From Halomonas zincidurans B6 (GTDB lineage: Bacteria; Pseudomonadota; Gammaproteobacteria; Pseudomonadales; Halomonadaceae), in the NCBI RefSeq assembly GCF_000731955.1, contig NZ_JNCK01000001.1, forward strand, positions 434,001 through 498,000: DNA of 64,000 bases, in the 5' to 3' direction. A program made the position numbers and the translations under genes. The notes under the pieces are model-generated. The model was not told the DNA's origin. It ran no database searches and was given only the letters and a program-made list of their open reading frames with translations. Of the stretch, positions 1 through 7,976 are shown piece by piece. Numbering within the stretch: the stretch's first letter is position 1; every line of letters begins with the position of its first letter.

Positions 1-54
1 ACTGAGATTGAAAAATCATCGAGCGTTGGTTCGTGGCGGTGGGGCGATGAAGCC

Positions 55-158
55 TGTAGCCGTTGTCTTTCGGGAATAAATTCCCTCCCCCGAACCCCTG
101 CTGCCACTGAGACGGTACCGAGCTTGTGGGAGGGAACTTGTTCCCGATGGTTTAGCTA
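55..158. repeat. REP-like palindrome pair in inverted orientation
   Basis: Two related units face each other downstream of corA. Each has a GGGAA / 4-nt loop / TTCCC hairpin (72-85 and 132-145), is bordered on one side by GGGAG and on the other by a short tail ending in CTAC. Read on the minus strand the left unit matches the right unit read on the plus strand. This is the form of intergenic REP doublets. It may help end corA transcription or protect its mRNA; that role is inferred. Confidence 0.55.
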
Positions 159-180
159 CTTTGGCAAGCTTCTGGGCAAT

Positions 181-1134
181 CTATAACCAGTTCTTGTGCT
201 TGAAATACAGGTACGGCGATACGCCAGCGACCACCATCAGCCCCAGTGCGAGCGGATAGCCGAATCTCCAGCTGAGTTCGGGCATATAGGTGAAATTCAT
301 GCCGTAGATGCTGGCGACCAGGGTCGGCGGCAGGAACACCACGGCAGCGATCGAGAAGATCTTGATGATCTGGTTCTGCTGAATGTTGATGAAGCCCTGG
401 GTGGAGTCCATCAGGAAGTTGATCTTGTCGAACAGAAAGGCGGTGTGACTCATCAGCGTCTCGACGTCGCGCATCACCTCGCGGGCGGTCTCCTGAATCT
501 CGCTGTGGCCGCGCAAATGGCGAATCAGGAACGACACCGAGCGCTGGGTGTCCATCAGGCACAGCCGGATCTTGCCGTTGCTGTCCTCGAGCTTGGCGAG
601 CTGGTCGATGGCGTCCTCGAGATCCGAGCCTTCCTCCTCGAGGACCAGATGGCTGACATCCTCGAGCTTGCGGTGAATGTCCTCCAATGTATCGGCGAGG
701 TTTTCGACCTTCTGCTCGAAGATGGTCATCATCAGCGTCTGCGCGGAGCTCGCCTCGACCTGGCCGCTGCGCGCGCGCAGCCGCAGCAGCCGGAAATCGG
801 CGAGCTCGCAGTCGCGGAAGGTGATCAGCCGCTCCGGCTGCAGGATGAAGGCGACCGTGGTGTTGCCGTGGCGACCTTCGCTCTGGGAGAGGAACAGCGA
901 GTGGACGTGGATGCCGTCGGCGTCGACGAAATAGCGCGCCGAGGACTCGATTTCCTCGACATCCTCTCCGGCGGGCAGTTCGTCGGCGAGAAAGGCGTTG
1001 AGCCGATCGCGTTCGTCTTCGTCGGGCTCGTGGGCATCGATCCAGGTGGAGTGCGCGAGGCGCCGGGCCAGCGGCTGCGTCTCCTCGGTGACTTCCATGA
1101 TGGTCTGGCGGTGAAGCTCGAAGGTACGAATCAT
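181..1134 (-). CDS. corA: CorA family divalent cation transporter
   Basis: This inner-membrane channel family moves Mg2+ (some members Zn2+, Co2+ or Ni2+) as a pentamer. The 317-residue product has a large acidic, helical cytoplasmic N-terminal domain and two C-terminal membrane helices (about 255-277 and 290-310). The family signature GMN sits at residues 278-280 (context YGMNF), at the end of the first helix, and the tail KHKNWL is typical. The length is normal for CorA. The start has an AGGGA ribosome site a few bases upstream. The gene is monocistronic and is followed by a REP-like palindrome pair. The preferred metal cannot be told from sequence; the acidic helices resemble the zinc-transporting ZntB branch as much as classical CorA. 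Confidence 0.9.
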   Translation of the reverse strand: MIRTFELHRQTIMEVTEETQPLARRLAHSTWIDAHEPDEDERDRLNAFLADELPAGEDVEEIESSARYFVDADGIHVHSLFLSQSEGRHGNTTVAFILQPERLITFRDCELADFRLLRLRARSGQVEASSAQTLMMTIFEQKVENLADTLEDIHRKLEDVSHLVLEEEGSDLEDAIDQLAKLEDSNGKIRLCLMDTQRSVSFLIRHLRGHSEIQETAREVMRDVETLMSHTAFLFDKINFLMDSTQGFINIQQNQIIKIFSIAAVVFLPPTLVASIYGMNFTYMPELSWRFGYPLALGLMVVAGVSPYLYFKHKNWL

Positions 1135-1316
1135 CGATGTCCCTGATTATCCGGTGGCGTGTGCCCAGATTAGGCGTTCGCCGGCGTCTCGCCAACCGTC
1201 GCGCATCGACTCGTCACCAATACAAGCGACCCGGCACGCCGACGCGGGTGACGGTGATCATCAGGGTCTCGAGCGCGGAAAACTGGCCGGTCAGGCCGTT
1301 GATGGCATGTCTCAGT

Positions 1317-2447
1317 TTAGGACAGCCCGGCGGCCTCGAGTGGCATGGGGGTGAGCGCGCCGGGAAGCGAAACGGGCGGATAAGGCATCGTGCAATCGAG
1401 CGAGGCCACGACCTCCGCCGGGGAGGGCGACAGCAACACCTGATCGGCCTGGCCACGGGGCGCGAATTTCCGAGAAATGGACGTGTTGAGCACGGCGGTA
1501 ACGGGCACCCCGAGCGCGACCGCCATGTGCATGGGGCCGGTGTCCGGCGTGATCAGGCGTGGCAACTGCGTCAGCGTGGCGGCAAAGTCGCGCAACGCCA
1601 TGGCGGGGGCCACACAGCCATGATGGCCGTTGCGGGCTTCCAGATCCGGGCGCATCGCAGCTTCTTCGGGGCCGATCAGCAGCAAGAAGCGTAGGCCGCG
1701 ATCGTTGAGCGCATCGCAGAGCGTCAACCAGAAAGCCAGTGGCAGGCGCTTGTTCAGGTGGCCGCCCACGAACACGCCGATATCGAATGGCTTGTCGGTG
1801 AGTTGCTGGAGTCCGGCCCGTGCCCGCGTCTGTTCGGCGTCCGAGACCGTCATCCAGGGGCGCGCCTCGCAATCCAGCCCCAGGGTACCAGCGATGACCG
1901 CGGCCACGTCATAGACATGCGTCTGGCCGGGCGGCACGCGGTAGACCTGATCGTAGAGGCCGGCCAGGCGTGAAGCGGCGCCTAGGGTGCGTCGGGCGCC
2001 GGCGGCCTTCAGGCAGAGCCTGCCGGTCAGGGAGGTATCCGCCACCTGAATGGCCAGGTCATAGCGTCTCCGGCGCAGCGTGCGCCACAGCGCGACCAGC
2101 TTCCAGGGGCGAACGAGCATGTCCCGGCCGAGGGCATGGCAATGGGTCACTGGCATCCCCGCAAACAGGGAGACGGTGGTGTCGGTGGCCAGGTAGTCGA
2201 TCTCGAGCTCGGGGCGCCCTTCGGCCAGCGCGTGGATCAGCCGGGCACTGATCAGGGCGTTGCCGATACGAAAGTTGGGGCGCACCAGCAGGACTCGCTG
2301 GACGCCTTCCAGGGTCGCCGGGGTCGCGGCAGTACCGGCGGCCGAGCCGGCGAGCCAGCGGTACAGCCACGCCTTGGCACGTTTTTCCAGACGCTTGCCC
2401 AGCTGGCGCATGGCGGTGTGGCGGCGTAGGCGGGTGAGCAGGAACAT
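1317..2447 (-). CDS. Glycosyltransferase family 9 (heptosyltransferase-like)
   Basis: A 376-residue GT-B fold protein related to ADP-heptose:LPS heptosyltransferases, which add heptose to the inner core of lipopolysaccharide at the cytoplasmic face of the inner membrane. Visible motifs are the N-terminal VLLVRPNFRIGNAL segment (the family usually has IGD here; this one has IGN), a GVFVGGH strand opening the second domain, and the acceptor/donor loop TPDTGPMHMAVALGVP near residue 300. GGAGAGG lies about 8 bases before the ATG. No other LPS core genes adjoin it, so it is an isolated family 9 member. The exact sugar transferred is unknown. An arginine-rich N-terminus may contact the membrane. 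Confidence 0.8.
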   Translation of the reverse strand: MFLLTRLRRHTAMRQLGKRLEKRAKAWLYRWLAGSAAGTAATPATLEGVQRVLLVRPNFRIGNALISARLIHALAEGRPELEIDYLATDTTVSLFAGMPVTHCHALGRDMLVRPWKLVALWRTLRRRRYDLAIQVADTSLTGRLCLKAAGARRTLGAASRLAGLYDQVYRVPPGQTHVYDVAAVIAGTLGLDCEARPWMTVSDAEQTRARAGLQQLTDKPFDIGVFVGGHLNKRLPLAFWLTLCDALNDRGLRFLLLIGPEEAAMRPDLEARNGHHGCVAPAMALRDFAATLTQLPRLITPDTGPMHMAVALGVPVTAVLNTSISRKFAPRGQADQVLLSPSPAEVVASLDCTMPYPPVSLPGALTPMPLEAAGLS

Positions 2448-2581
2448 GGCAAGGCCTCTCCGGGAAGCGGGGAGTGGCCACTATGGAGATAGAGTCTTAA
2501 CGAAATCTTAGATCCTGTTGACGTTTCAGCGAACCGCGTTGTTGCGCCACATGGCGCCCTAGCGATCCGGCAGGAGCAAAA

Positions 2582-2974
2582 ATGCGTGACACCATGACAA
2601 GACGACCAATCTGGAACGCCAAACAATGGGCGCGAACGATCAAGCGGGATGTACATGCAGTCTGGTTAGCCGCGCGCGATTCGCGCACACCGTGGATAGC
2701 TCGGGCGCTTGCGCTGGTTGTTGCAGCCTATGCCGTCTCGCCCATCGACCTGATCCCCGACTTCATCCCGGTACTGGGTTATCTTGACGATCTGATCATC
2801 GTGCCGCTCGGTCTCCTGCTGGTTGTCCGGCTTATACCGCCCGAAGTGATGGAGGAGCACAGAGAAGCCGCGGCCAAAGCGAGCGAACGGCCAGTCAGCC
2901 GCTTGGCGGCTGGCGTGGTCGTTACCGTGTGGGTCGCTGGTATTGCACTCTTGATCCGTTCAACCGTCTTCTGA
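2582..2974 (+). CDS. DUF1232 (YkvA-like) small membrane protein
   Basis: A 130-residue protein with the DUF1232 signature SPIDLIPDFIPVLGYLDD in the middle (about residues 58-75) and hydrophobic segments at about 44-60, 73-92 and 108-128. The family is widespread and of unknown biochemical function. The start is chosen because AGGAG lies 5 bases upstream of ATG 2582; a second in-frame ATG at 2594 is less likely. It stands alone: the upstream gene diverges, and the downstream operon has its own operators. Confidence 0.8.
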   Translation: MRDTMTRRPIWNAKQWARTIKRDVHAVWLAARDSRTPWIARALALVVAAYAVSPIDLIPDFIPVLGYLDDLIIVPLGLLLVVRLIPPEVMEEHREAAAKASERPVSRLAAGVVVTVWVAGIALLIRSTVF

Positions 2975-3041
2975 AAATGACAGGGGATGCCCGATCCGGT
3001 CAGTCTCCGGAGCGGCGATACTGCAGTGAGAGCAATACCTG

Positions 3042-3055
3042 GATTGCATGCAATC
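3042..3055. promoter_or_regulatory. Distal operator palindrome of the GntR operon
   Basis: GATTGCATGCAATC is a perfect 14-bp palindrome in the gap between the DUF1232 gene and the GntR gene. The same core recurs 63 bp downstream over the GntR start region. The palindrome size and position fit autoregulation by the GntR/FCD protein; binding itself is inferred. Confidence 0.6.
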
Positions 3056-3104
3056 TTACGACCAAAGCGCAATAGGCAGCGTCCGATGGCGGGTTCTACG
3101 CTTT

Positions 3105-3118
3105 GATTGCATGCAATG
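3105..3118. promoter_or_regulatory. Proximal operator palindrome of the GntR operon
   Basis: This second copy (GATTGCATGCAATG, core ATTGCATGCAAT perfect over 12 bp) is centred 63 bp from the first, close to six helical turns, so two dimers could bind the same face of DNA and form a loop. It lies just upstream of the likely GTG start at 3128 and could block transcription or initiation. Confidence 0.6.
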
Positions 3119-3127
3119 GGGGATTTT

Positions 3128-3799
3128 GTGACGACCAGACAGACGTCCTATCCGACGGCGGTGGCGCAGGTCTACGAGGCGATCAAGCGTCGCATCCTCG
3201 ATGGCAGCTACCGGCCCCACGAGTACGTGCGCGAAACCGGCGTGGCCAAGGAGCTCGAAGTCAGCCGCACCCCCGTACGCGAGGCCTTGCGCGAGCTGGT
3301 CACCGAAGGCTGGCTGGAGGCGATTCCCCATCACGGCGCCCGCGTCACGGCCTGGACCGAACAGGACGCCCAGGAGGTCTTCGAGATCCGCCTGTTGCTC
3401 GAGCCGCTCGCCATCCATCGCGCCGCACGGCATATCCAGGCGGCCCAATTGAAGCAGCTACAGCAACTGGCCAAGCGTATGGAACTGCTGGCCGAGCAGG
3501 CCGGCGATTCGGCGCGCAACGACATCGCGGCCCTGAACCACGAGTTCCACCGCGAGCTGATCCGCGCCTCGGGTAGCCAACGCCTGGCCACGGTGCTCGA
3601 CATGGTGGTGCGCACCTCGGTGACACGGCGCAATCTGCAGAACTACCGGCACGATCATGTGCTGCGCAGCATGCGTCACCACCGCGAGATGCTGGTCGCC
3701 ATCGAGGCGGGCAACGCTCAGTGGGCCGAGAACGTGATGCGCGCCCACCTGCTGGCGGCGCGGGATCTGCATCTGAATTTCGAGGATGGCGGCGGCTGA
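3128..3799 (+). CDS. GntR/FCD family transcriptional regulator of the dicarboxylate operon
   Basis: A 223-residue FadR-type regulator: winged helix-turn-helix at about 8-75 (AVAQVYEAIKRRILDG, then VSRTPVREALRELVTEGWL) and an all-helical FCD effector domain after that, with HEFHRELI and the late HREML / MRAHL segments that usually bind a metal and a carboxylate ligand. I prefer GTG 3128, since a GGGGGA stretch sits 5 bases upstream. Upstream in-frame starts at 3107 (TTG) and 3116 (ATG) lie inside the operator palindrome. It is the first gene of a seven-gene operon, 41 bases before the CoA-transferase. It probably represses the operon until the imported acid or its CoA ester appears (inference). 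Confidence 0.85.
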   Translation: MTTRQTSYPTAVAQVYEAIKRRILDGSYRPHEYVRETGVAKELEVSRTPVREALRELVTEGWLEAIPHHGARVTAWTEQDAQEVFEIRLLLEPLAIHRAARHIQAAQLKQLQQLAKRMELLAEQAGDSARNDIAALNHEFHRELIRASGSQRLATVLDMVVRTSVTRRNLQNYRHDHVLRSMRHHREMLVAIEAGNAQWAENVMRAHLLAARDLHLNFEDGGG

Positions 3800-3840
3800 G
3801 CGCCTTTCGACCTCCAGCGAACGCGAGGATTACAACAACA

Positions 3841-5040
3841 ATGCTTCCCGACACGCCACTGTCCGATCTCAAGGTGCTCGAACTCGGCCAGTTGATCGCC
3901 GGCCCCTACTGCGGCCAGGTGCTGGCCGATTTCGGCGCCGAGGTGATCAAGATCGAACCGCCCGGCAAGGGCGACGCCATGCGCCAGTGGGGCGAGGCCG
4001 ATGCCAACGGGGAGCCGCTGTGGTGGAACGTCATCGGCCGCAACAAGCAGTCGCTGACCCTCGACCTGCGCCAGCCGCGTGGCCAGCAAATCCTGCGCGA
4101 GCTGGCCGCCGAGGCCGACATCCTGATCGAGAACTTTCGCCCCGGCACCATGGAAAAATGGGGGCTGGGCTACGATGCGCTGGCCCAGCGCAACCCCGGC
4201 CTGATCATGGTCCGGGTGACCGGCTTCGGCCAGGACGGCCCCTACGCCACCCGGGCCGGGTTCGCGGCCGTGTGCGAGGCGATGGGCGGGTTGCGCTACG
4301 TCAGCGGCTACCCCGATCGCGCGCCGGTCCGGGTGGGGATCTCGCTGGGCGACACCCTGGCCGGGGTGCATGGCGCGCTCGGCGCGCTGCTCGCCCTGCA
4401 CCAGCGCGAGCGCACCGGACGCGGCCAGGTGGTCGACAGCGCGATCTTCGAGTCGGTGCTGGGCATGATGGAGAGCCTGATTCCCGACTATGCCCGCGCC
4501 GGCAAGATTCGCGAGCGCAGCGGCAGTTTCCTGCCCAAGATCGCCCCGTCCAACGCCTATCCGGCCCGCGACGGGCGCGACGTGATCATTGGCGCCAACC
4601 AGGACTCGGTCTTCCGCCGTCTGTGCGAGATGATGGGCCAACCGACGCTGGCCGACCATCCGGATTACGCCACCCATCGCGCCCGCGGCGACAACCAGCA
4701 GGCCATCGACGCGGCGGTGGCTGGCTGGACCCGCCAGCACGACGCCGACGACATCGTCGCCTGGCTGGCCGAGGCCGGGGTGCCCGCCGGGCTGGTCTAC
4801 CGCGCCCCGGAGATGCTCGACGACCCGCACTTCCAGGCCCGCGAGGCGATCGTCGAGATCGCGGACCGTCATGGCCGGCCGCTGCCGATGCAGAACGTCT
4901 TTCCGCGCTTGTCGGCGACACCCGGGCGCGTGCGGCATGTGGGCCCGGCGCTGGGCGAGCACAGCGACGCCGTGCTCAAGGACTGGCTGGCACTCGACGA
5001 TGCCGGCATCGCGGCGCTGCGCGACGGTGGCGTGATATGA
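3841..5040 (+). CDS. Class III (CaiB/BaiF) CoA-transferase
   Basis: Transfers CoA between carboxylic acids through an aspartyl-CoA intermediate, in the cytoplasm. The 399-residue length is typical. The N-terminus has DLKVLELGQLIAGPYCGQ and FGAEVIKIEPPG, the usual Rossmann/CoA features. The likely catalytic Asp is residue 171 (context SLGDTLAG), and GRGQVVDSAIFE follows. The operon also holds a TRAP carboxylate importer, a hydro-lyase of the aconitase family and an HMG-CoA-lyase-like enzyme, so this enzyme most likely activates a branched hydroxy-dicarboxylate such as citramalate, with succinyl-CoA as a plausible donor. Class III enzymes also serve formate/oxalate, carnitine and itaconate. The acceptor here is inferred only. 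Confidence 0.88.
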   Translation: MLPDTPLSDLKVLELGQLIAGPYCGQVLADFGAEVIKIEPPGKGDAMRQWGEADANGEPLWWNVIGRNKQSLTLDLRQPRGQQILRELAAEADILIENFRPGTMEKWGLGYDALAQRNPGLIMVRVTGFGQDGPYATRAGFAAVCEAMGGLRYVSGYPDRAPVRVGISLGDTLAGVHGALGALLALHQRERTGRGQVVDSAIFESVLGMMESLIPDYARAGKIRERSGSFLPKIAPSNAYPARDGRDVIIGANQDSVFRRLCEMMGQPTLADHPDYATHRARGDNQQAIDAAVAGWTRQHDADDIVAWLAEAGVPAGLVYRAPEMLDDPHFQAREAIVEIADRHGRPLPMQNVFPRLSATPGRVRHVGPALGEHSDAVLKDWLALDDAGIAALRDGGVI

Positions 5041-5053
5041 GCGGAGCGCGATC

Positions 5054-6346
5054 ATGAGCGATACCGTCATCGTCCTGCTGGCCCTGGTGGCGCTGATCGG
5101 CCTGGGCATGCCGATCTTCCTGGCCCTGGGGTTCTCGGGGCTGGTCGGGCTGTACCTGGCCAAGGGCTCGCTGGCGTTCTTTTTCGCCCCTTCGTCGCTG
5201 TTCGGCCAGCTCAACAGTTTCGAGCTGATCGCCTTGCCGCTGTTCGTGCTGATGGGCAACTTTCTCGGCGCGACGCCGGTGGGAGCGAGCCTGTTCCAGG
5301 CCGCCGTGCGCTGGCTCAACTGGCTGCGCGGCAGCCTGGCGATTTCCTCGGTGGGCGCCTCGGCGATGTTCGGGGCGGTGTCCGGGGTGAGCCTGGCCGG
5401 GGTCGCCGCGGTCGGCTCGATCGCCGTGCCGCAGATGCTCGAGCGCGGCTACAGCCGCTCGCTGGCCGCCGGCTCGGTGGTCAGCGCCGGGGCGCTGGCG
5501 ATGCTGATTCCACCCAGCGTGCCGTTCATCATCTACGGCGCGGTGTCCAGCGTGTCGGTGGCCGACCTGTTCATCGGCGGCATCGTGCCGGGCATCGTGC
5601 TCGCCCTGGCGCTGTCGCTGTATATCTACTTTCGGGTACGCCTGAATCCCGGTGAGGCCCCCCGCGTCGAGGAACATTTCACGTGGGGCGAGCGCTTTCG
5701 CAGCCTGGCCAATATCTGGCACGCCGCGCTGCTGGTGGTGGCCGTGCTCGGCTCGATCTATTCCGGCCTGGCCACGCCGAGCGAGGCCGCCGGCATCGGT
5801 GCGCTGGGCGCCTTGCTGATCGCCACTGTCGTGTTCCGTTCGCTGTCGTGGCGCAAGCTGCTCGAGATTCTTGCCACCACGGTGCGCGTCAGCGGCGCCA
5901 TCCTGCTGATCATCGGCTGCGCCAAGATCTTCGGCGACTATCTCAACCTGGTGCGGGTGCCGCAGCTGCTGACCGAGATGCTGACTGCCAGCACGTTGCC
6001 GCCCTGGGCCATCTTGCTCGTGGTGATGGTGCTGCTGGTGCTGCTCGGCATGATCGTCGACGCGGTATCGCTGATCGTGGTCACCACCCCGGTACTGCTG
6101 CCGCTGATCCAGGCGCTGGGTTACGACCCGCTGTGGTTCGGCATCGTACTGGTGCTCAACCTGGAGATCGCCGTGGTCACGCCGCCGGTGGGGCTCAATC
6201 TGTATGCCTTGCGCGGGGTGTGTCCGGAGCTGTCGATCGAGGAAATCATTCGTAGCGCGCTGCCCTTCGTGGCGGTGCAGTTCCTGGTGCTGATGCTGTT
6301 CGTGCTGTTCCCCAGCCTCAGCCTCTGGTTGCCGGGCCTGATGTGA
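5054..6346 (+). CDS. TRAP transporter large permease subunit (DctM family)
   Basis: The 430-residue, strongly hydrophobic protein is the ion-coupled transport subunit of a tripartite ATP-independent periplasmic transporter, with about 11-12 membrane segments. Family features are GLGMPIFLALGFSGLVGLYL at the N-terminus, PLFVLMGNFL at about 56-65, AMLIPPSVPFIIYG at about 151-164, and VTPPVGLNLY near residue 380. It begins 13 bases after the CoA-transferase with a GGAGCG ribosome site. TRAP operons are usually ordered P-Q-M; here M comes first. The substrate is presumably the acid processed by the flanking enzymes. Confidence 0.9.
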   Translation: MSDTVIVLLALVALIGLGMPIFLALGFSGLVGLYLAKGSLAFFFAPSSLFGQLNSFELIALPLFVLMGNFLGATPVGASLFQAAVRWLNWLRGSLAISSVGASAMFGAVSGVSLAGVAAVGSIAVPQMLERGYSRSLAAGSVVSAGALAMLIPPSVPFIIYGAVSSVSVADLFIGGIVPGIVLALALSLYIYFRVRLNPGEAPRVEEHFTWGERFRSLANIWHAALLVVAVLGSIYSGLATPSEAAGIGALGALLIATVVFRSLSWRKLLEILATTVRVSGAILLIIGCAKIFGDYLNLVRVPQLLTEMLTASTLPPWAILLVVMVLLVLLGMIVDAVSLIVVTTPVLLPLIQALGYDPLWFGIVLVLNLEIAVVTPPVGLNLYALRGVCPELSIEEIIRSALPFVAVQFLVLMLFVLFPSLSLWLPGLM

Positions 6347-6396
6347 CCCGGCGATTCAACGTGATAACCCACAACAACAAGCCAAGGAGAATCACC

Positions 6397-7443
6397 ATGC
6401 CAATCACCCGTCGCAACCTGCTCAAGTACGGTACCTTCGCCACCGCCGGCGCGACGCTGTTCGGTGGGCACAGTCTGTTTGCACGGCCGACCATGGCCGC
6501 CACCACCCTGACCGGCGTGACCTACATCACGCCGTCGTACGAAGCGCTGAGCTACGGTTCAAACGGCTTCGTCGACTATCTCGAGCAGAACGGCGGCGAG
6601 GCGCTCACCGTCGACTTCTACCCTTCGGGGCAGTTGCTCAAGGCCGACGAGCAGTTGCCGGCGCTGCGTGCCGGCAGCATCGACTTCATGTTCCATACCA
6701 CCTCGTACATCACCCGCTCGTTGCCGATCCTCGGGATCACCGGGCTGCCCGGCGTGGTGGGCGAGCTGTATCGCAATCCCGAACGCCTGGCCCAGGACAG
6801 CCCGCTATTTCAATTGATCAACGAAGAGTTGGCCAAGGACAATCTCTACATGCTGTCGTCGGGGGGCGGCATCCTCGAGCCGGAGTACATCTGGAGCACC
6901 CGGGCCAGCCCGATCACCTCGCTGGAGGCGCTGCGCGGCAAGAAGATCCGCATCGTCGGCTTCGAGGCCACCAAGGCGCTGGAGCCCTACGCTATCGCCG
7001 CGGTGCGCATCCCGTCTTCGGAAACCTACCTGGCGTTGCAGCGCGGCACGGTGGATGCAGCGGTGGCCAACATCTCTACCGTCTACGGGCGTAGCCTCTT
7101 TGAACAGCTCGGCACCTGCTACGAGCTGCCGATGACCGCCTTCACCGTCGCGCCGTTCATGCTGCGCTCGCGCTGGGATGCACTGGACGACGGCACCAGG
7201 CAGGCGCTGCAGGGCGCCAGTCAGTGGTACTCCGACAACTTCGCCAGTTACTGTAACGACGTGGTGTATCCCGACAAGTATTGGCCCGCCATCAAGGAGG
7301 CCGGAGTCAAGGTCGTCGAACCCAGCAAGGAGGATCTGGCGGCGTTCAACGAGAGTACCCAAGGCGTCTGGAATGACTGGAAGGAGCAGGTGGGCCAGGA
7401 TGTCGGCGAGCGCGCCATCGCGCTGGCGCTCGGCCAGGCGTGA
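6397..7443 (+). CDS. TRAP transporter substrate-binding protein (DctP family), Tat-exported
   Basis: A 348-residue periplasmic solute receptor. The N-terminus carries a twin-arginine signal (TRRNLLKYG followed by a hydrophobic Ala/Gly/Phe stretch and a site near FARPTMAA), so it is likely exported folded. Inside, the DctP fold shows LRAGSIDFMF, LRGKKIRIVG and ALQRGTVDAAVANIST; the arginine in KIRIVG is the usual carboxylate anchor position. The start at 6397 has AAGGAGA upstream; an earlier in-frame start overlapping dctM is unlikely. It lies between the M and Q subunits. Together these features point to a carboxylate ligand. Confidence 0.88.
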   Translation: MPITRRNLLKYGTFATAGATLFGGHSLFARPTMAATTLTGVTYITPSYEALSYGSNGFVDYLEQNGGEALTVDFYPSGQLLKADEQLPALRAGSIDFMFHTTSYITRSLPILGITGLPGVVGELYRNPERLAQDSPLFQLINEELAKDNLYMLSSGGGILEPEYIWSTRASPITSLEALRGKKIRIVGFEATKALEPYAIAAVRIPSSETYLALQRGTVDAAVANISTVYGRSLFEQLGTCYELPMTAFTVAPFMLRSRWDALDDGTRQALQGASQWYSDNFASYCNDVVYPDKYWPAIKEAGVKVVEPSKEDLAAFNESTQGVWNDWKEQVGQDVGERAIALALGQA

Positions 7444-7454
7444 AGGGGGCGGCG

Positions 7455-7976
7455 ATGCTCAAGCCAGCCTTGCGCGGATGGGACGGCCTGCTGGCCGTCC
7501 TGCGCTGGACATCGATGGCGGTGCTGGCGTTCATGATGCTGACCATCTGCTACGATGCCATCATGCGCTATTTATTCGCCGCGCCGACCAGCTGGAGCCT
7601 GGAGATCAACTCCTTCCTGCTGGTCTATCTTGCGGTGGTCGGCGCGGGCGAGGCGCAGCGCCACGATGCGCATATCCGCATCACCTTCTTCATCGACAAG
7701 CTGCCCGGCCGGGTCAAGGCGCTGATCGCGCTGTTGACCGGTTTCATCGGCATGACATTCTGCACCATCCTGGTATGGCGGGGCGGGCTGATGGCGCTGC
7801 AGTCCTTCGAGTACGGCGAGCGGGTGTCGAGCGCCTTCGGCACGCCCATGGTCTATCCCTACGCGCTGTTGCCCATCGGCTTCGGGGCGCTGGCCGTGCA
7901 ATTTCTGATCGAGACCTGCCGGGCGGCGTATCGGCTCGTCCATCCCGCCGCCGACAAGGAGACTTCGCATGCCTGA
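7455..7976 (+). CDS. TRAP transporter small permease subunit (DctQ family)
   Basis: A 173-residue membrane protein with four predicted helices, typical of DctQ. It has the characteristic WSLEINSFLLVYLAVVGAG stretch and RHDAHIRITFF, the usual position of a conserved H-I/V-x-V motif. The start at 7455 has GAAGGGGG just upstream, while an alternative GTG at 7440 overlaps the dctP stop. Its 3' end overlaps the aconitase-family gene by 8 bases, so translation is coupled. It completes a full TRAP system within the operon. Confidence 0.88.
   Translation: MLKPALRGWDGLLAVLRWTSMAVLAFMMLTICYDAIMRYLFAAPTSWSLEINSFLLVYLAVVGAGEAQRHDAHIRITFFIDKLPGRVKALIALLTGFIGMTFCTILVWRGGLMALQSFEYGERVSSAFGTPMVYPYALLPIGFGALAVQFLIETCRAAYRLVHPAADKETSHA

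Noticed and set aside
3107..3127. Upstream starts of the GntR gene (TTG 3107 or ATG 3116)
   Set aside because: They lie inside the operator palindrome. The GTG at 3128 has a good ribosome site 5 bases upstream and gives the normal family N-terminus.
3718..5319. 533-residue minus-strand open frame opposite the CoA-transferase
   Set aside because: Antisense shadow of GC-rich coding DNA; the plus strand has clear CaiB/BaiF motifs.
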